A DNA stretch of 23,495 nucleotides from VFZL01 sp046734915 (GCA_046734915.1 JBKPSC010000421.1:1-23495); one strand, 5' to 3'; numbered from the stretch's first letter, positions 6,040-13,714 are shown. Notes: generated by a model not told the origin, from the sequence alone. Program-made: numbers and translations.

Positions 6040-8022
6040 ATGGAGATAGTCGTCTTCCTCGCGCTCCTCGGCGTTCCTGCGTTGGCCGACGCTGCGCAGA
6101 CGAGACGACCTGCACCGCCGCCCGTTACCCAACCCGCCGATCCTCAGGCCGAGGCGTACCAGCAGTTCCTTCTGGCGCAGCGTCTCGTCGATGCGCGCGA
6201 CAACGACGGCGCCATTCAGGCCTTGCAGCGCTCCATGGCGCTCGACCCGAAATCGGACGAGGTTCCCGCGTTCCTCGCCGATCTGTATCTCGACCTGGAT
6301 CGATCGGACGAAGCGGGCAAAGCGGCAGAGCAGTCGCTGGCGATCGATGAGACCAATCGCGACGCGCACCGGGTGCTGGGCACCATCTACGCTGCGGCCG
6401 CGACGTCCGATTCACGCGAAGCGCGGCGGGCGCGCCCGGAGAACCTGCAGAAGTCGATCGAGCACCTCGAGAAGGCGGCGGCCGAGCGCAACGGATTGCA
6501 GGCCGACCCGAACGTCCGCGCGATGCTCGCCCGCCTTCACATTCTGAATGGCGCCTACGACAAGGCGATTCCCCTGCTGAGCGAGCTCGTGCGGCAGGAG
6601 CCCGGTTGGCAGGACGGCGCCGGGTTGCTGGTCGATGCGTATGTATCTGCCGGCCGTACTGCCGAAGCCGTGGCGTGGCTGGAGGAGGCCGCTCCCGACT
6701 CGCCGCCGCTCTACTCCACACTAGCGGATCTGTACAGCCGCGAACAGCGGTGGGATGAGGCGGCGAAGGCGTACGAACAGGCGCTCCAGGTCTCCACGCG
6801 GAGCTTCGACTTGCGGGTGCGCTACGCCTCGATGCTCATGAACGCCGGCGGCGTCGAGAACGTGCTGAAGGCACGCACGACGCTGCGCGAAGCGGTCCAG
6901 ATGCGCGGCACCGACGAGCGCGCGCTGTATCTGTTGTCGAACGCCGAGCGGCAGACGCACGAGCTCGATGCGGCCGAATCCACGGCCCGTCGGTTGATCA
7001 CGCAAAACGCGAAGAATCCGCGCGGGTACTATGCGCTTGCCGAAGCCCTCGAGCAGCGGCAGCGCTATCAAGGCGTCGTCGACGCGTTGGCGCCGGTCGT
7101 CCCGCAGTTCCGCTCGGCGCAGAATCCGGCGTTCGCGCTTGGCATGCTGCTCCCGCACCTCGGGTTCGCCTATCAACAACTCGGGAAATACGACGAGGCG
7201 ATTGCCACCTTCGAAGAAGCGCATAAGCTGGCGCCGGAAGACAGCACGTTGGCCGGATTCCTGATCCAGGCGAATCTGTCAGCGAAGCGCTACAGTCAGG
7301 CGATCGAACAGGCCCGTGCCGCCCGCGCCGCGCATCCCGACGAAATCCGCTTCGCCCGTCTCGAGTCGCAGGCGCTGCGCGAGAGCGGCCGCGTCGATCA
7401 GGGCCTGGCGGTGCTCGAAGACCTGCTGAAGAAGGACGCCGAGGACCCGGACGCGCATTTCGCCCTGGCCCGCGCCTACAGCGACGCGAATCGCGGCGGG
7501 CAGGCCGTGAAGGTGCTGCAGGAAGCGCAGACCAAGTTCCCGGCGAGTCCGGCGCCCTCGTTCGAGCTCGGCGCGATGTTCGAGAAGCAGAAACGGTACG
7601 TCGACGCCGAGGCGGCCTTCAAGCAGGCGCTGCAGCGTGACCCGTCGCACGCGCCGACGCTGAACTACCTTGGCTACATGCTGGCGGAGCGCGGCGAGCG
7701 GCTCGATGAGTCGGTCGACTACATCAAGCGCGCGCTGGCGATCGAGCCCGACAACGGCTCGTATCTCGACAGCCTGGGATGGGCCTACTTCAAAGACGGC
7801 CGCTTCGATCTCGCCGAGGAAAATCTCAAGCGCGCCGCGACGCAGCTGACGACGAACTCGGTGGTTCAGGATCACTACGGCGACGTGCTCTTCAGGCTGG
7901 GCCGCATTCAGGAAGCCATCGACGCGTGGACGCGGGCGCTCGGCGGCGACGCCGAAGACCTCGACCGCAGCGCGGTCGACAGGAAGATCAAGTCCGCTCG
8001 ACAGAAACTTCCCAAGAAATGA
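6040..8022 (+). CDS. Secreted or periplasmic tetratricopeptide-repeat protein
   Basis: About 660 residues, nearly all TPR repeats. From the ATG at 6040 it opens with a short hydrophobic stretch (MEIVVFLALLGVPALADA) that looks like a signal peptide, although it lacks the usual basic N-terminus. A Pro-rich linker follows, then repeated helix pairs; clear units include YDEAIATFEEAHKLAPED, YVDAEAAFKQALQRDPSH and FDLAEENLKRAATQL. The reading frame stays open upstream to 5848, but that part overlaps the Trm112 gene on the other strand and is unlikely to be coding; a TTG at 6022 is a second possible start. Its stop overlaps the lolB start (ATGA). Pseudomonas also has a TPR protein directly before lolB-ispE, suggesting an envelope-assembly scaffold, but its role is not known. 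Confidence 0.9.
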   Translation: MEIVVFLALLGVPALADAAQTRRPAPPPVTQPADPQAEAYQQFLLAQRLVDARDNDGAIQALQRSMALDPKSDEVPAFLADLYLDLDRSDEAGKAAEQSLAIDETNRDAHRVLGTIYAAAATSDSREARRARPENLQKSIEHLEKAAAERNGLQADPNVRAMLARLHILNGAYDKAIPLLSELVRQEPGWQDGAGLLVDAYVSAGRTAEAVAWLEEAAPDSPPLYSTLADLYSREQRWDEAAKAYEQALQVSTRSFDLRVRYASMLMNAGGVENVLKARTTLREAVQMRGTDERALYLLSNAERQTHELDAAESTARRLITQNAKNPRGYYALAEALEQRQRYQGVVDALAPVVPQFRSAQNPAFALGMLLPHLGFAYQQLGKYDEAIATFEEAHKLAPEDSTLAGFLIQANLSAKRYSQAIEQARAARAAHPDEIRFARLESQALRESGRVDQGLAVLEDLLKKDAEDPDAHFALARAYSDANRGGQAVKVLQEAQTKFPASPAPSFELGAMFEKQKRYVDAEAAFKQALQRDPSHAPTLNYLGYMLAERGERLDESVDYIKRALAIEPDNGSYLDSLGWAYFKDGRFDLAEENLKRAATQLTTNSVVQDHYGDVLFRLGRIQEAIDAWTRALGGDAEDLDRSAVDRKIKSARQKLPKK

Positions 8023-8831
8023 ACCGGCTCCCACGGGCGGGAGCCGTCTTCATCGCCATTCTGACGACGTCCTGTGCGGCGGGGCTGCAGCGGCTGCCGG
8101 AGGGGCCCGGTACGCCGGCCCCGGATGCGGCTGACGCGTTTGCCCAGGCGACAGCGGCCTGTCGACGCGTGACGGCATTGTCGGCCGAAGTCGCGGTGAG
8201 CGGCCGAGCAGCCGGTCAGCGGCTTCGCGGCCGCGTGCTGGCGGGCCTCGCGGCTCCATCCTCCGCGTACCTCGACGCCGCGGCGCCATTCGGCGCGTCA
8301 CTCTTCATCTATGCCGCGCGCGACCGCGAGGCCACGTTGCTGCTGCCACGAGACCAGCGCGTGCTTCAACATGGCGAGCCGGCAGCTGTGCTCGAGGCGG
8401 TGGCCGGTGTGCCGCTCGATGCGAGCGACCTTCGGCACACGATGACCGGCTGCGTGCCAGATTCGACGGCAGCGAACGGACGCCGGTTCGGCGATTCGTG
8501 GCGCGTCGTCTCACTGCCGTCAGGAAACGCCTACTTGAAACGCGCCTCGTCAACCAACCCCTGGCGCGTCGTCGCCGTCGTGCGCGAAGGATCGCCCGGC
8601 GAGGGCTGGCGTGCGGACTACACGAACTTCGCCGCCGACCTGCCGCGGACCGTGCACCTCGTGAGTCGAGATGGCGGCCGGCGATTCGATCTCACGTTGT
8701 CGTTGTCGCAGGTCGAGGTCAATCCTCAACTCGGACCCGAGGTGTTCGAAGTCCGCATCCCACCGTCGGCATCTCCCATCACGCTCGACGAACTTCGCCG
8801 GGCGGGACCGCTCGGAGAGTCCCGTGAGTAG
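8019..8831 (+). CDS. lolB: Outer-membrane lipoprotein, LolB-like
   Basis: LolB receives lipoproteins from the periplasmic carrier LolA and inserts them into the outer membrane. This 270-residue protein starts with a lipoprotein signal (MNRLPRAGAVFIAILTTSC, lipid Cys19; lipobox slightly off consensus). Several segments line up with E. coli LolB from memory: AAPFGASLF with NPLGSTELE, where Phe91 takes the place of the functionally key Leu68; VLEAVAGVPLDASDLR with MIGKLTGMPIPLNSLR; and LPRTVHLVSRDGGRRFDLTL with the C-terminal MPANMELTDGGQRIKLKM. It is followed directly by ispE with an 8-base overlap, as in Gammaproteobacteria. It is longer than E. coli LolB (207). A DUF4292-type relative is the alternative. 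Confidence 0.72.
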   Translation: MNRLPRAGAVFIAILTTSCAAGLQRLPEGPGTPAPDAADAFAQATAACRRVTALSAEVAVSGRAAGQRLRGRVLAGLAAPSSAYLDAAAPFGASLFIYAARDREATLLLPRDQRVLQHGEPAAVLEAVAGVPLDASDLRHTMTGCVPDSTAANGRRFGDSWRVVSLPSGNAYLKRASSTNPWRVVAVVREGSPGEGWRADYTNFAADLPRTVHLVSRDGGRRFDLTLSLSQVEVNPQLGPEVFEVRIPPSASPITLDELRRAGPLGESRE

Positions 8832-9726
8832 AGACGCGGGTCTTCGCGTCCGCGCGTTCGCGAAGATCAACGTCACGTTGAAGGTGCTCGGTCGCCGGCC
8901 CGACGGCTATCACGATCTCCGGACCGTGATGCAGTCAATCGCCCTGCACGATCGCCTCTCGTTCAACGCCGCGTCAGGGCCGCTGGTCATCGAATGCAGC
9001 AATCCAGACGTTCCCACCGATCGCACGAACCTGGTATGGCGGGCCGCGTCGCTCATCTGGCGGGCAGCCGGACGATCCGGTCCGATGCGTGGCGTCCGCG
9101 TCACAATTGATAAGCGCATTCCGCTACAGGCTGGTCTGGGTGGCGGAAGCGCCGACGCGGCGGCCACACTCCGAGCGCTCTCGCGTCTGTGGTGTCCGAG
9201 GCTGCCCCCCGGCCAGTTGACCGACATCGCCGCGAGGCTCGGCGCCGACGTGCCGTTCTTTCTGACTGGCGGGACCGCCCTCGGGGTCGATCGCGGCGAT
9301 CGCGTGTTTTCGCTGGCTGATGCCCGGCCCGCATGGGTCGTCCTCGCGAAGCCAGATTTCGGCGTGAGCACCCCGGACGCCTATCGCTGGTTCGACGAAC
9401 AGCCGCTGGACGCCCGATGGCGCACCGGGCGCGAACAGTTTCGGGGTCCGTATGGCGAAGGCGGCAACGATCTCCAGGGAGCGGTGGTGCGGCGGCATCC
9501 GCGGATTGCTGCGCTGATTCGACGCCTTAAACATGGCGGTGCCTTTTGGGCCGCCATGTCAGGAAGCGGATCGGCCTGCTTCGGGATGTTTGATGACGCC
9601 GAGGCGGCAGGGGCGGCCGCAGACGGGTTGACCTCGCCGCGCTGTGCGATCTGGGTCACGCGAACGCAGTCGGCTCGGCAGTTCGCGCGGGGCTCTGAGC
9701 CAGTCCAACTGGCGCTGCCACGGTGA
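8824..9726 (+). CDS. ispE: 4-diphosphocytidyl-2-C-methyl-D-erythritol kinase
   Basis: GHMP kinase of the MEP isoprenoid pathway, phosphorylating CDP-ME at its 2-hydroxyl. The 300 residues show the IspE start RVRAFAKINVTLKVLGRRPDGYH (catalytic Lys14), the ATP loop PLQAGLGGGSADAAA (100-114), LGADVPFFLTGGTALG with catalytic Asp144, and the C-terminal glycine loop MSGSGSACFG. The GTG at 8824 is chosen because GGAGAG lies just upstream and homology begins within ten residues; this overlaps the lolB stop by eight bases. The frame is open upstream to 8671 but that is lolB in another frame. It works with IspD and IspF, encoded as a fusion 11 kb away in this window. Confidence 0.96.
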   Translation: MSRDAGLRVRAFAKINVTLKVLGRRPDGYHDLRTVMQSIALHDRLSFNAASGPLVIECSNPDVPTDRTNLVWRAASLIWRAAGRSGPMRGVRVTIDKRIPLQAGLGGGSADAAATLRALSRLWCPRLPPGQLTDIAARLGADVPFFLTGGTALGVDRGDRVFSLADARPAWVVLAKPDFGVSTPDAYRWFDEQPLDARWRTGREQFRGPYGEGGNDLQGAVVRRHPRIAALIRRLKHGGAFWAAMSGSGSACFGMFDDAEAAGAAADGLTSPRCAIWVTRTQSARQFARGSEPVQLALPR

Positions 9727-9727
9727 C

Positions 9728-9757
9728 TTGCCGGGCGCCAAGCCCATCGGATACACT
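9728..9757 (+). promoter_or_regulatory. Candidate promoter for tRNA-Gln-prs
   Basis: TTGCCG (9728-9733) and TACACT (9752-9757) are 18 bases apart; each matches the sigma-70 consensus at four of six positions. It begins right at the ispE stop. The rest of the gap to the tRNA (about 170 bases) shows no convincing gene; it holds a short hairpin, GTGGT-TTCG-ACCAC at 9773-9786, with a stabilising UUCG loop and no T-tract. Confidence 0.4.
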
Positions 9758-9928
9758 TTCTGTTTGCGCCACGTGGTTTCGACCACTCCTGAGGTCCGCT
9801 TCTCCAAATGTTTGTCGGGAACGAGTCAGACGCAATCGCCGTCCATCGGGGCGGCCGGCGTCGACGTCTGGAGAGCGCCACATCTCGAGCCGCGAGCCGG
9901 AGCGTCGTGAGGCGGGCGTCGACAGTGA

Positions 9929-10003
9929 TGGGGCGTGGCCAAGCGGTAAGGCGCGGGACTTTGGATCCCGTATTCGAAGGTTCGAATCCTTCCGCCCCAG
10001 CCA
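9929..10003 (+). tRNA. tRNA-Gln (anticodon UUG), CCA encoded
   Basis: The acceptor TGGGGCG (9929-9935) pairs with CGCCCCA (9993-9999), discriminator G, then a genome-encoded CCA (10001-10003). The anticodon stem is CGGGA/TCCCG with loop CTTTGGA, anticodon TTG, reading CAA and CAG-wobble. The T arm is GAAGG-TTCGAAT-CCTTC. A tRNA-Gln sits between ispE and prs in Pseudomonas as well. Only 35 bases separate its CCA from the likely prs start, so the two are probably cotranscribed. Confidence 0.97.
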
Positions 10004-10038
10004 AATTCGCGAGGCCGTAGGTGATTGGTGAAGCCGTA

Positions 10039-10992
10039 ATGGCAGCGACCGGCTTTGGCGAGCTGAAGATCTTTTCGGGCAGCGCGCATCCCGAGCTGAC
10101 CAAGGAGATTGCCTCGTTTCTGGGTGTGCAGCCCGGCCAGTCCCGCTTGCGTCGGTTTCCCGATACCGAAGTCTCGTTTCAGATCGATGAGAACATCCGC
10201 GGCACCGACGTGTTCGTCGTCCAGCCCACGTGCGCACCGGTCGACCAGCACTTGATGGAGCTGATGATTATGGTCGACGCGTTCCGCCGGTCGTCGGCGG
10301 CGCGCATCACCGCCGTCCTGCCGTACTACGGGTACGCTCGGCAGGACCGGAAGGACAAGCCGCGCGTCCCGATTTCCGCCAAGCTGATCGCCAACCTCAT
10401 CAGCGCCGCAGGCACGAACCGCGTGCTGACGATGGATCTGCACAAGGCGCAGATTCAGGGTTTCTTCGACATCCCGACCGACCATCTCTTTGCCGCGCCC
10501 GTCATCATCGACTACCTCGCCCGTCTCGAAGCCAAAAACCTGACCCTCGTCTCGCCTGATGCCGGCGGCGCCGAGCGCGCCCGCGCCTACGGCAAGCGGC
10601 TCGGTGGCGAGCTGGCCGTCATCGACAAGCGCCGATCGGACGATGGGACGGCCGAAGTGATGAACGTCATCGGCGACGTGGAAGGGCGCACCTGCATCAT
10701 CCAGGACGACATTGTCGATACGGCCGGCACCATCACGAAGGCGGCGACGGCGCTGAAGAACAACGGCGCGACCCGCGTGCTGGCGTGCGCGGTGCACGGC
10801 GTGCTGTCGGGGCCGGCCATCGAGCGGATCGAGAAATCGCCGATCGACAAGATGATCGTCACCAACACCATCCCACAGTCCAAGGCGGCGGCGTCATGCA
10901 GCAAGATCGTCGTGCTGTCGGTGGCGCGGCTTCTCGGTCAGGCAATCAAGAGTATCCACGAGGAGACGTCGGTCTCGTCGTTGTTCGTGTAG
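10039..10992 (+). CDS. prs: Ribose-phosphate pyrophosphokinase (PRPP synthetase)
   Basis: Makes PRPP from ribose 5-phosphate and ATP for nucleotide, His and Trp synthesis. From the ATG at 10039 it has 317 residues, the family norm. Class I motifs are complete: LKIFSGSAHPEL (9-20), YYGYARQDRK (96-105) at the ATP flap, TMDLHKAQIQGFFDIP (131-146) and the PRPP loop DDIVDTAGT (223-231). A GTG at 10021 would add six residues (VIGEAV); GGTGAA upstream of the ATG and the family N-terminus favour 10039, not decisively. It stands between tRNA-Gln and rplY. Confidence 0.97.
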   Translation: MAATGFGELKIFSGSAHPELTKEIASFLGVQPGQSRLRRFPDTEVSFQIDENIRGTDVFVVQPTCAPVDQHLMELMIMVDAFRRSSAARITAVLPYYGYARQDRKDKPRVPISAKLIANLISAAGTNRVLTMDLHKAQIQGFFDIPTDHLFAAPVIIDYLARLEAKNLTLVSPDAGGAERARAYGKRLGGELAVIDKRRSDDGTAEVMNVIGDVEGRTCIIQDDIVDTAGTITKAATALKNNGATRVLACAVHGVLSGPAIERIEKSPIDKMIVTNTIPQSKAAASCSKIVVLSVARLLGQAIKSIHEETSVSSLFV

Positions 10993-11004
10993 GAAGGAAC
11001 ACAG

Positions 11005-11694
11005 ATGGAAGCCATACTCGAAGCACAGGCGCGCGGAACATTCGGCAAAAACGAAGCGCGGCGTACGCGTCGCGAGGGCAAGGTGCCCGGCGTGGTCTAC
11101 GGCGCGGCCGGCGGCGGCCAGGCCGATCGCAGCGCAACGCCAATCGCCGTCGACCCGAAAGCGCTGCTGCGGATTCTCCACACCGGGGCGAACACGCTCA
11201 TCTCGCTCAAGATCGATGGCGGCGCCGAGTCCAAGGTGCTCGTCAAGGAGTACCAGCTCGATCCGGTCACGCACGCCGTGCTGCATGCGGATTTCTACAA
11301 GGTGGCGATGGATCGCGCGATTCAGGTGACGATTCCGGTCGCGGTCAAGGGCGAGCCGAAGGGCGTCAAGCAGCAGGGCGGTATCCTCGAGTTCATTCGC
11401 CGTGAGATCGAGGTCGAGTGTCTGCCGGCGGATATCCCCGAGAACGTCGAGATCGACGTCAGCGAGCTCATGCTCCATCAGGGTGTTCGCGTGCGCGACA
11501 TCGCCACCAACCCGAAGTGGAAGCCGCTGACCGAGCTCGATCTCATGCTGGTTCACGTGATCCTGCCGAAGGCCGAGGAAGCCGCGGCGGCGACGACTGA
11601 AGCGGCCGCGGTGCCGGCTCCCGGCACGGCAGCGGCCGAGCCCGAGGTCATCAAGAAGGGCAAGAAGGAAGAGGAAACCGCCGAGAAGAAGTAG
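11005..11694 (+). CDS. rplY: Ribosomal protein bL25, long CTC form
   Basis: Binds 5S rRNA in the large subunit. At 229 residues this is the two-domain CTC/TL5 form rather than the ~95-residue E. coli L25. The N-terminal domain has GKNEARRTRREGKVPGVVYG and VLVKEYQLDPVTHAVLHADFYKV; the C-terminal TL5 domain has PVAVKGEPKGVKQQGGILE and LPADIPENVEIDVSEL. It ends in a low-complexity Ala/Pro then Glu/Lys tail (from about residue 190). The ribosome site AGGAAGGA is well placed. It lies 12 bases after prs and is followed by pth, an order shared with Pseudomonas. Confidence 0.97.
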   Translation: MEAILEAQARGTFGKNEARRTRREGKVPGVVYGAAGGGQADRSATPIAVDPKALLRILHTGANTLISLKIDGGAESKVLVKEYQLDPVTHAVLHADFYKVAMDRAIQVTIPVAVKGEPKGVKQQGGILEFIRREIEVECLPADIPENVEIDVSELMLHQGVRVRDIATNPKWKPLTELDLMLVHVILPKAEEAAAATTEAAAVPAPGTAAAEPEVIKKGKKEEETAEKK

Positions 11695-11714
11695 CGGAAT
11701 TGGGCTAGGCTGGG

Positions 11715-12302
11715 GTGGCGTTGAAGCTGCTGGTCGGACTCGGCAACCCCGGACCGCAATATCACGGCACCCGGCACAACATCGGGTTTGCGGTGGTCGA
11801 CGAGCTGGCAAGGCGTGCCGGCGTCAAGTTCGAATCGTCGCCGGTCGACGCGCTCATCGCACGCATCCGGACGCCGGAGGGCGAGCCGGTGATGCTGGCC
11901 AAACCGCTGACGTCTATGAATCGAAGCGGGGAGGCGGTCGGCGGCCTCATGCGATACTTCAAGGTCGCACCCGCCGACGTTCTCGTGATCGTGGATGAAG
12001 TCCAGCTGCCGCTGGCGCGCTTGCGGGCGCGGCCGCGCGGGTCGGCTGGCGGCCACAACGGCTTGAAGTCGATTGTGGAACACCTCGGGCAGGATTTCGC
12101 CCGGCTTCGCGTCGGCGTCGGACGCGGAGATGCGCGGCGGGATCTCGCCGACCACGTTCTGGCCAGGTTCGATCGGGACGAGGCCGGCGAGGTTCAAGCG
12201 ATGATGGAGCGGGCGGCCGATGCGGCCGAGACCTTCATTGCGAGCGGCATTGACATGGTGATGAACCGCTTCAACGCCGCAGACGATCGGATCGACGCGT
12301 AA
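11715..12302 (+). CDS. pth: Peptidyl-tRNA hydrolase
   Basis: Cleaves peptidyl-tRNA released by stalled ribosomes, recycling tRNA. The 195 residues contain LLVGLGNPGPQYHGTRHNIGF with Asn11 and catalytic His21, SMNRSG with Asn69, VDEVQLPLARLR with Asp94, and GSAGGHNGLKSI with Asn115, so all active-site residues are present. Small departures from common bacterial forms are Ser67 where an aromatic is usual (T-F-M-N) and DEVQ in place of D-[DE]-L-D. The start is GTG at 11715, 20 bases after rplY; there is no strong ribosome site. Confidence 0.96.
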   Translation: MALKLLVGLGNPGPQYHGTRHNIGFAVVDELARRAGVKFESSPVDALIARIRTPEGEPVMLAKPLTSMNRSGEAVGGLMRYFKVAPADVLVIVDEVQLPLARLRARPRGSAGGHNGLKSIVEHLGQDFARLRVGVGRGDARRDLADHVLARFDRDEAGEVQAMMERAADAAETFIASGIDMVMNRFNAADDRIDA

Positions 12303-12318
12303 CAACTCGACTCTTCTT

Positions 12319-12352
12319 GCCGCCTGCGGGCGGCCGTCCGGCAGCGACCGGA
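12319..12352 (+). promoter_or_regulatory. Two hairpins in the rpsF leader, possible S6:S18 regulatory site
   Basis: GCCGCC-TGCG-GGCGGC (12319-12334) is followed at once by TCCGG-CAGCGA-CCGGA (12337-12352), between the pth stop and the rpsF ribosome site (AAGGAG). Many bacteria control rpsF-rpsR by S6:S18 binding to a structured leader containing exposed CCG. Position and CCG-rich character fit; the exact consensus was not checked. GC-rich hairpins also arise by chance here. Confidence 0.35.
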
Positions 12353-12370
12353 TGTCCAGAAGGAGCAGCA

Positions 12371-12820
12371 ATGGCAGATCGACAGTACGAGCTCGTCTAC
12401 ATTCTCCCGCCTGACAGCACCGAGCAGCAGGCCGCCGAAATCCACGAACAGGTCGAAGCCGTCGTCTCGCGCCTGCACGGGCAGATCGAGAAGACCGAGA
12501 ACTGGGGCCGCCGCAAGCTGGCCTACGAAATCGGGCATTTCAAAGAGGGCGTGTACGTCCTCGAAGTCATCAACGGCGGCGGCGACCTGATGAAGGAAAT
12601 CGATCGCCGTCTGAAGGTGCTCGACCAGGTCATCCGTCACATGGTCGTGCGCGCAGACGAGGAAAAGAAGGTCGTCGACCGGATTCGGACGAAGCGTCAG
12701 ACTGAATCCGAGCGCCGCCGCGTGCGGCGCGGGTTGCCGCCGGTCCGCCAGCCGGGCGAAGGCCGCGCGGCCGATAGCGACGATGCTGACGATGACCGTT
12801 TTGACGGAGTGGAGGTCTGA
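12371..12820 (+). CDS. rpsF: Ribosomal protein bS6
   Basis: Small-subunit protein that pairs with bS18 on the platform. The 149 residues begin MADRQYELVYILPPDSTEQQ and include NWGRRKLAYEIGHFKEGVYVLEVI, the S6 core, followed by EIDRRLKVLDQVIRHMVVRAD. The tail is about 50 residues longer than minimal S6: a basic helix (RTKRQTESERRRVRRG), then an acidic end (DSDDADDDRFDG), comparable to the acidic tail of E. coli S6 but longer. The ATG at 12371 has AAGGAG upstream; the open frame back to 12317 reads through leader hairpins. First gene of rpsF-rpsR-rplI. Confidence 0.97.
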   Translation: MADRQYELVYILPPDSTEQQAAEIHEQVEAVVSRLHGQIEKTENWGRRKLAYEIGHFKEGVYVLEVINGGGDLMKEIDRRLKVLDQVIRHMVVRADEEKKVVDRIRTKRQTESERRRVRRGLPPVRQPGEGRAADSDDADDDRFDGVEV

Positions 12821-12821
12821 A

Positions 12822-13121
12822 GTGCCATTCGGACAAGGACGTTCAGGCGGCGGCCGTGGCCGCGGCGACAAGAAGGGCGGGGACAAGCAGCCGGGTCAGC
12901 GCCGACCGATGTTCCGGCGGCGCAAGGTCTGCAAGTTCTGCGCGGACAAGATCGACGACATCAACTACAAGGACGTCAAGCTGCTGAGCGCGTTCGTGCC
13001 GGAGCGGGGCAAGATTCTGCCGCGCCGCATCTCGGGCACCTGTGCGATGCACCAGCGCAAGCTGCAGACCGCCATCAAGCGGGCGCGACAGATTGCGCTC
13101 ATCCCATACGTTACGGATTGA
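12822..13121 (+). CDS. rpsR: Ribosomal protein bS18, Cys-rich form
   Basis: The 99 residues from GTG 12822 include KVCKFCADKIDDINYKDVKLL, then LSAFVPERGKILPRRISGT and CAMHQRKLQTAIKRARQIALIPYV, the family core. A C-x2-C ... C-x2-H set marks the cysteine-containing, probably zinc-binding form. GTG is chosen because GGAGGT (12811-12816) ends five bases upstream; it starts one base after the rpsF stop. The N-terminus is a Gly/Arg-rich, RGG-like stretch (GRSGGGRGRGDKKGG), longer than in E. coli. Confidence 0.97.
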   Translation: MPFGQGRSGGGRGRGDKKGGDKQPGQRRPMFRRRKVCKFCADKIDDINYKDVKLLSAFVPERGKILPRRISGTCAMHQRKLQTAIKRARQIALIPYVTD

Positions 13122-13125
13122 GAGT

Positions 13126-13192
13126 GCAGAATTCAGAATGCAGATTTCAGAATTCAGAATCAGAGGCCTTACTTCTGCATTCTGAATTCTGC
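13126..13192. repeat. Inverted repeat between rpsR and rplI (GCAGAATTCAG words)
   Basis: GCAGAATTCAGAATGCAGA (13126-13144) and its exact reverse complement (13174-13192) form a 19-pair perfect inverted repeat with a 29-base spacer. The spacer itself repeats the word TTCAGAATTCAGAAT. It fills the gap between the rpsR stop and rplI start and is far richer in A/T than its surroundings. It has no T-tract. A processed hairpin, mobile miniature element or dispersed repeat are all possible. Confidence 0.9.
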
Positions 13193-13215
13193 CTTCTGCA
13201 TTTCTTTGAGGCTTT

Positions 13216-13665
13216 ATGGAAGTGATCCTGCGAGAACACGTGGACCATCTCGGGCGGCGCGGCGAGATCGTCAAGGTCGCCGACGGCTACGCCCGCAACT
13301 TCCTGCTGCCGAGGAAGCTGGCGCTGCTGGCGACCGAAGGTAACAAGAAGCAGGTCGAGCGCGAGCGCGCGAAATTCGACGCCAAGGAAGCCGAGGATCG
13401 CCAGGCCGCGCAGCGCGTGGCCGATCGCATCGCCGGCCTGGAGCTCGTCATCTCGCGGCGCGTCGGGGAAACCGACGCCCTTTACGGTTCGGTGACCTCC
13501 GGCGACATCGCCGAAGCGCTGGCCGCCAAGGGCCTCGAAATCGACCGCCGCAAGTTGCAGCTCGATGAAGCAATCAAACGCACCGGTGACTTCGACGTGC
13601 CGGTGAAGCTCCACCGCGACGTGACGACGACCGTCAAGGTGAAGGTGGTCGCAGAGGTCGCGTAA
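13216..13665 (+). CDS. rplI: Ribosomal protein bL9
   Basis: Large-subunit protein at the base of the L1 stalk. The 149 residues match E. coli L9 in length. The N-terminal domain MEVILREHVDHLGRRGEIVKV, then DGYARNFLLPRKLALLAT, is typical; a long connecting helix (about 41-75) leads to the C-terminal domain with DALYGSVTSGDIAEAL. The ribosome site is weak (TTTGAGG), because the inverted repeat reaches close to the start. Confidence 0.97.
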   Translation: MEVILREHVDHLGRRGEIVKVADGYARNFLLPRKLALLATEGNKKQVERERAKFDAKEAEDRQAAQRVADRIAGLELVISRRVGETDALYGSVTSGDIAEALAAKGLEIDRRKLQLDEAIKRTGDFDVPVKLHRDVTTTVKVKVVAEVA

Positions 13666-13667
13666 GG

Positions 13668-13704
13668 CGTTGGTCGACTCACGACTGACAACTTAGGACC
13701 AACG
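13668..13704. repeat. Short inverted word repeat after rplI (GACTCACGACT type)
   Basis: CGTTGGTC (13668-13675) and GACCAACG (13697-13704) pair perfectly over a 21-base loop made of near-repeats (CGACTCACGACTGACAACT). It begins three bases after the rplI stop and lies just before the strong terminator. The wording is unlike the other repeat families here. Confidence 0.6.
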
Positions 13705-13714
13705 ACCAATTCTG

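Noticed and set aside
7279..8034. 251-codon minus-strand frame opposite the TPR gene
   Set aside because: Antisense shadow of repeat-rich coding sequence with no start signal or recognisable domain.
9808..10020. Small plus-strand gene starting MFVGNESDA
   Set aside because: It reads through the tRNA-Gln gene and is Arg/Ser-rich, so it is not a plausible protein.
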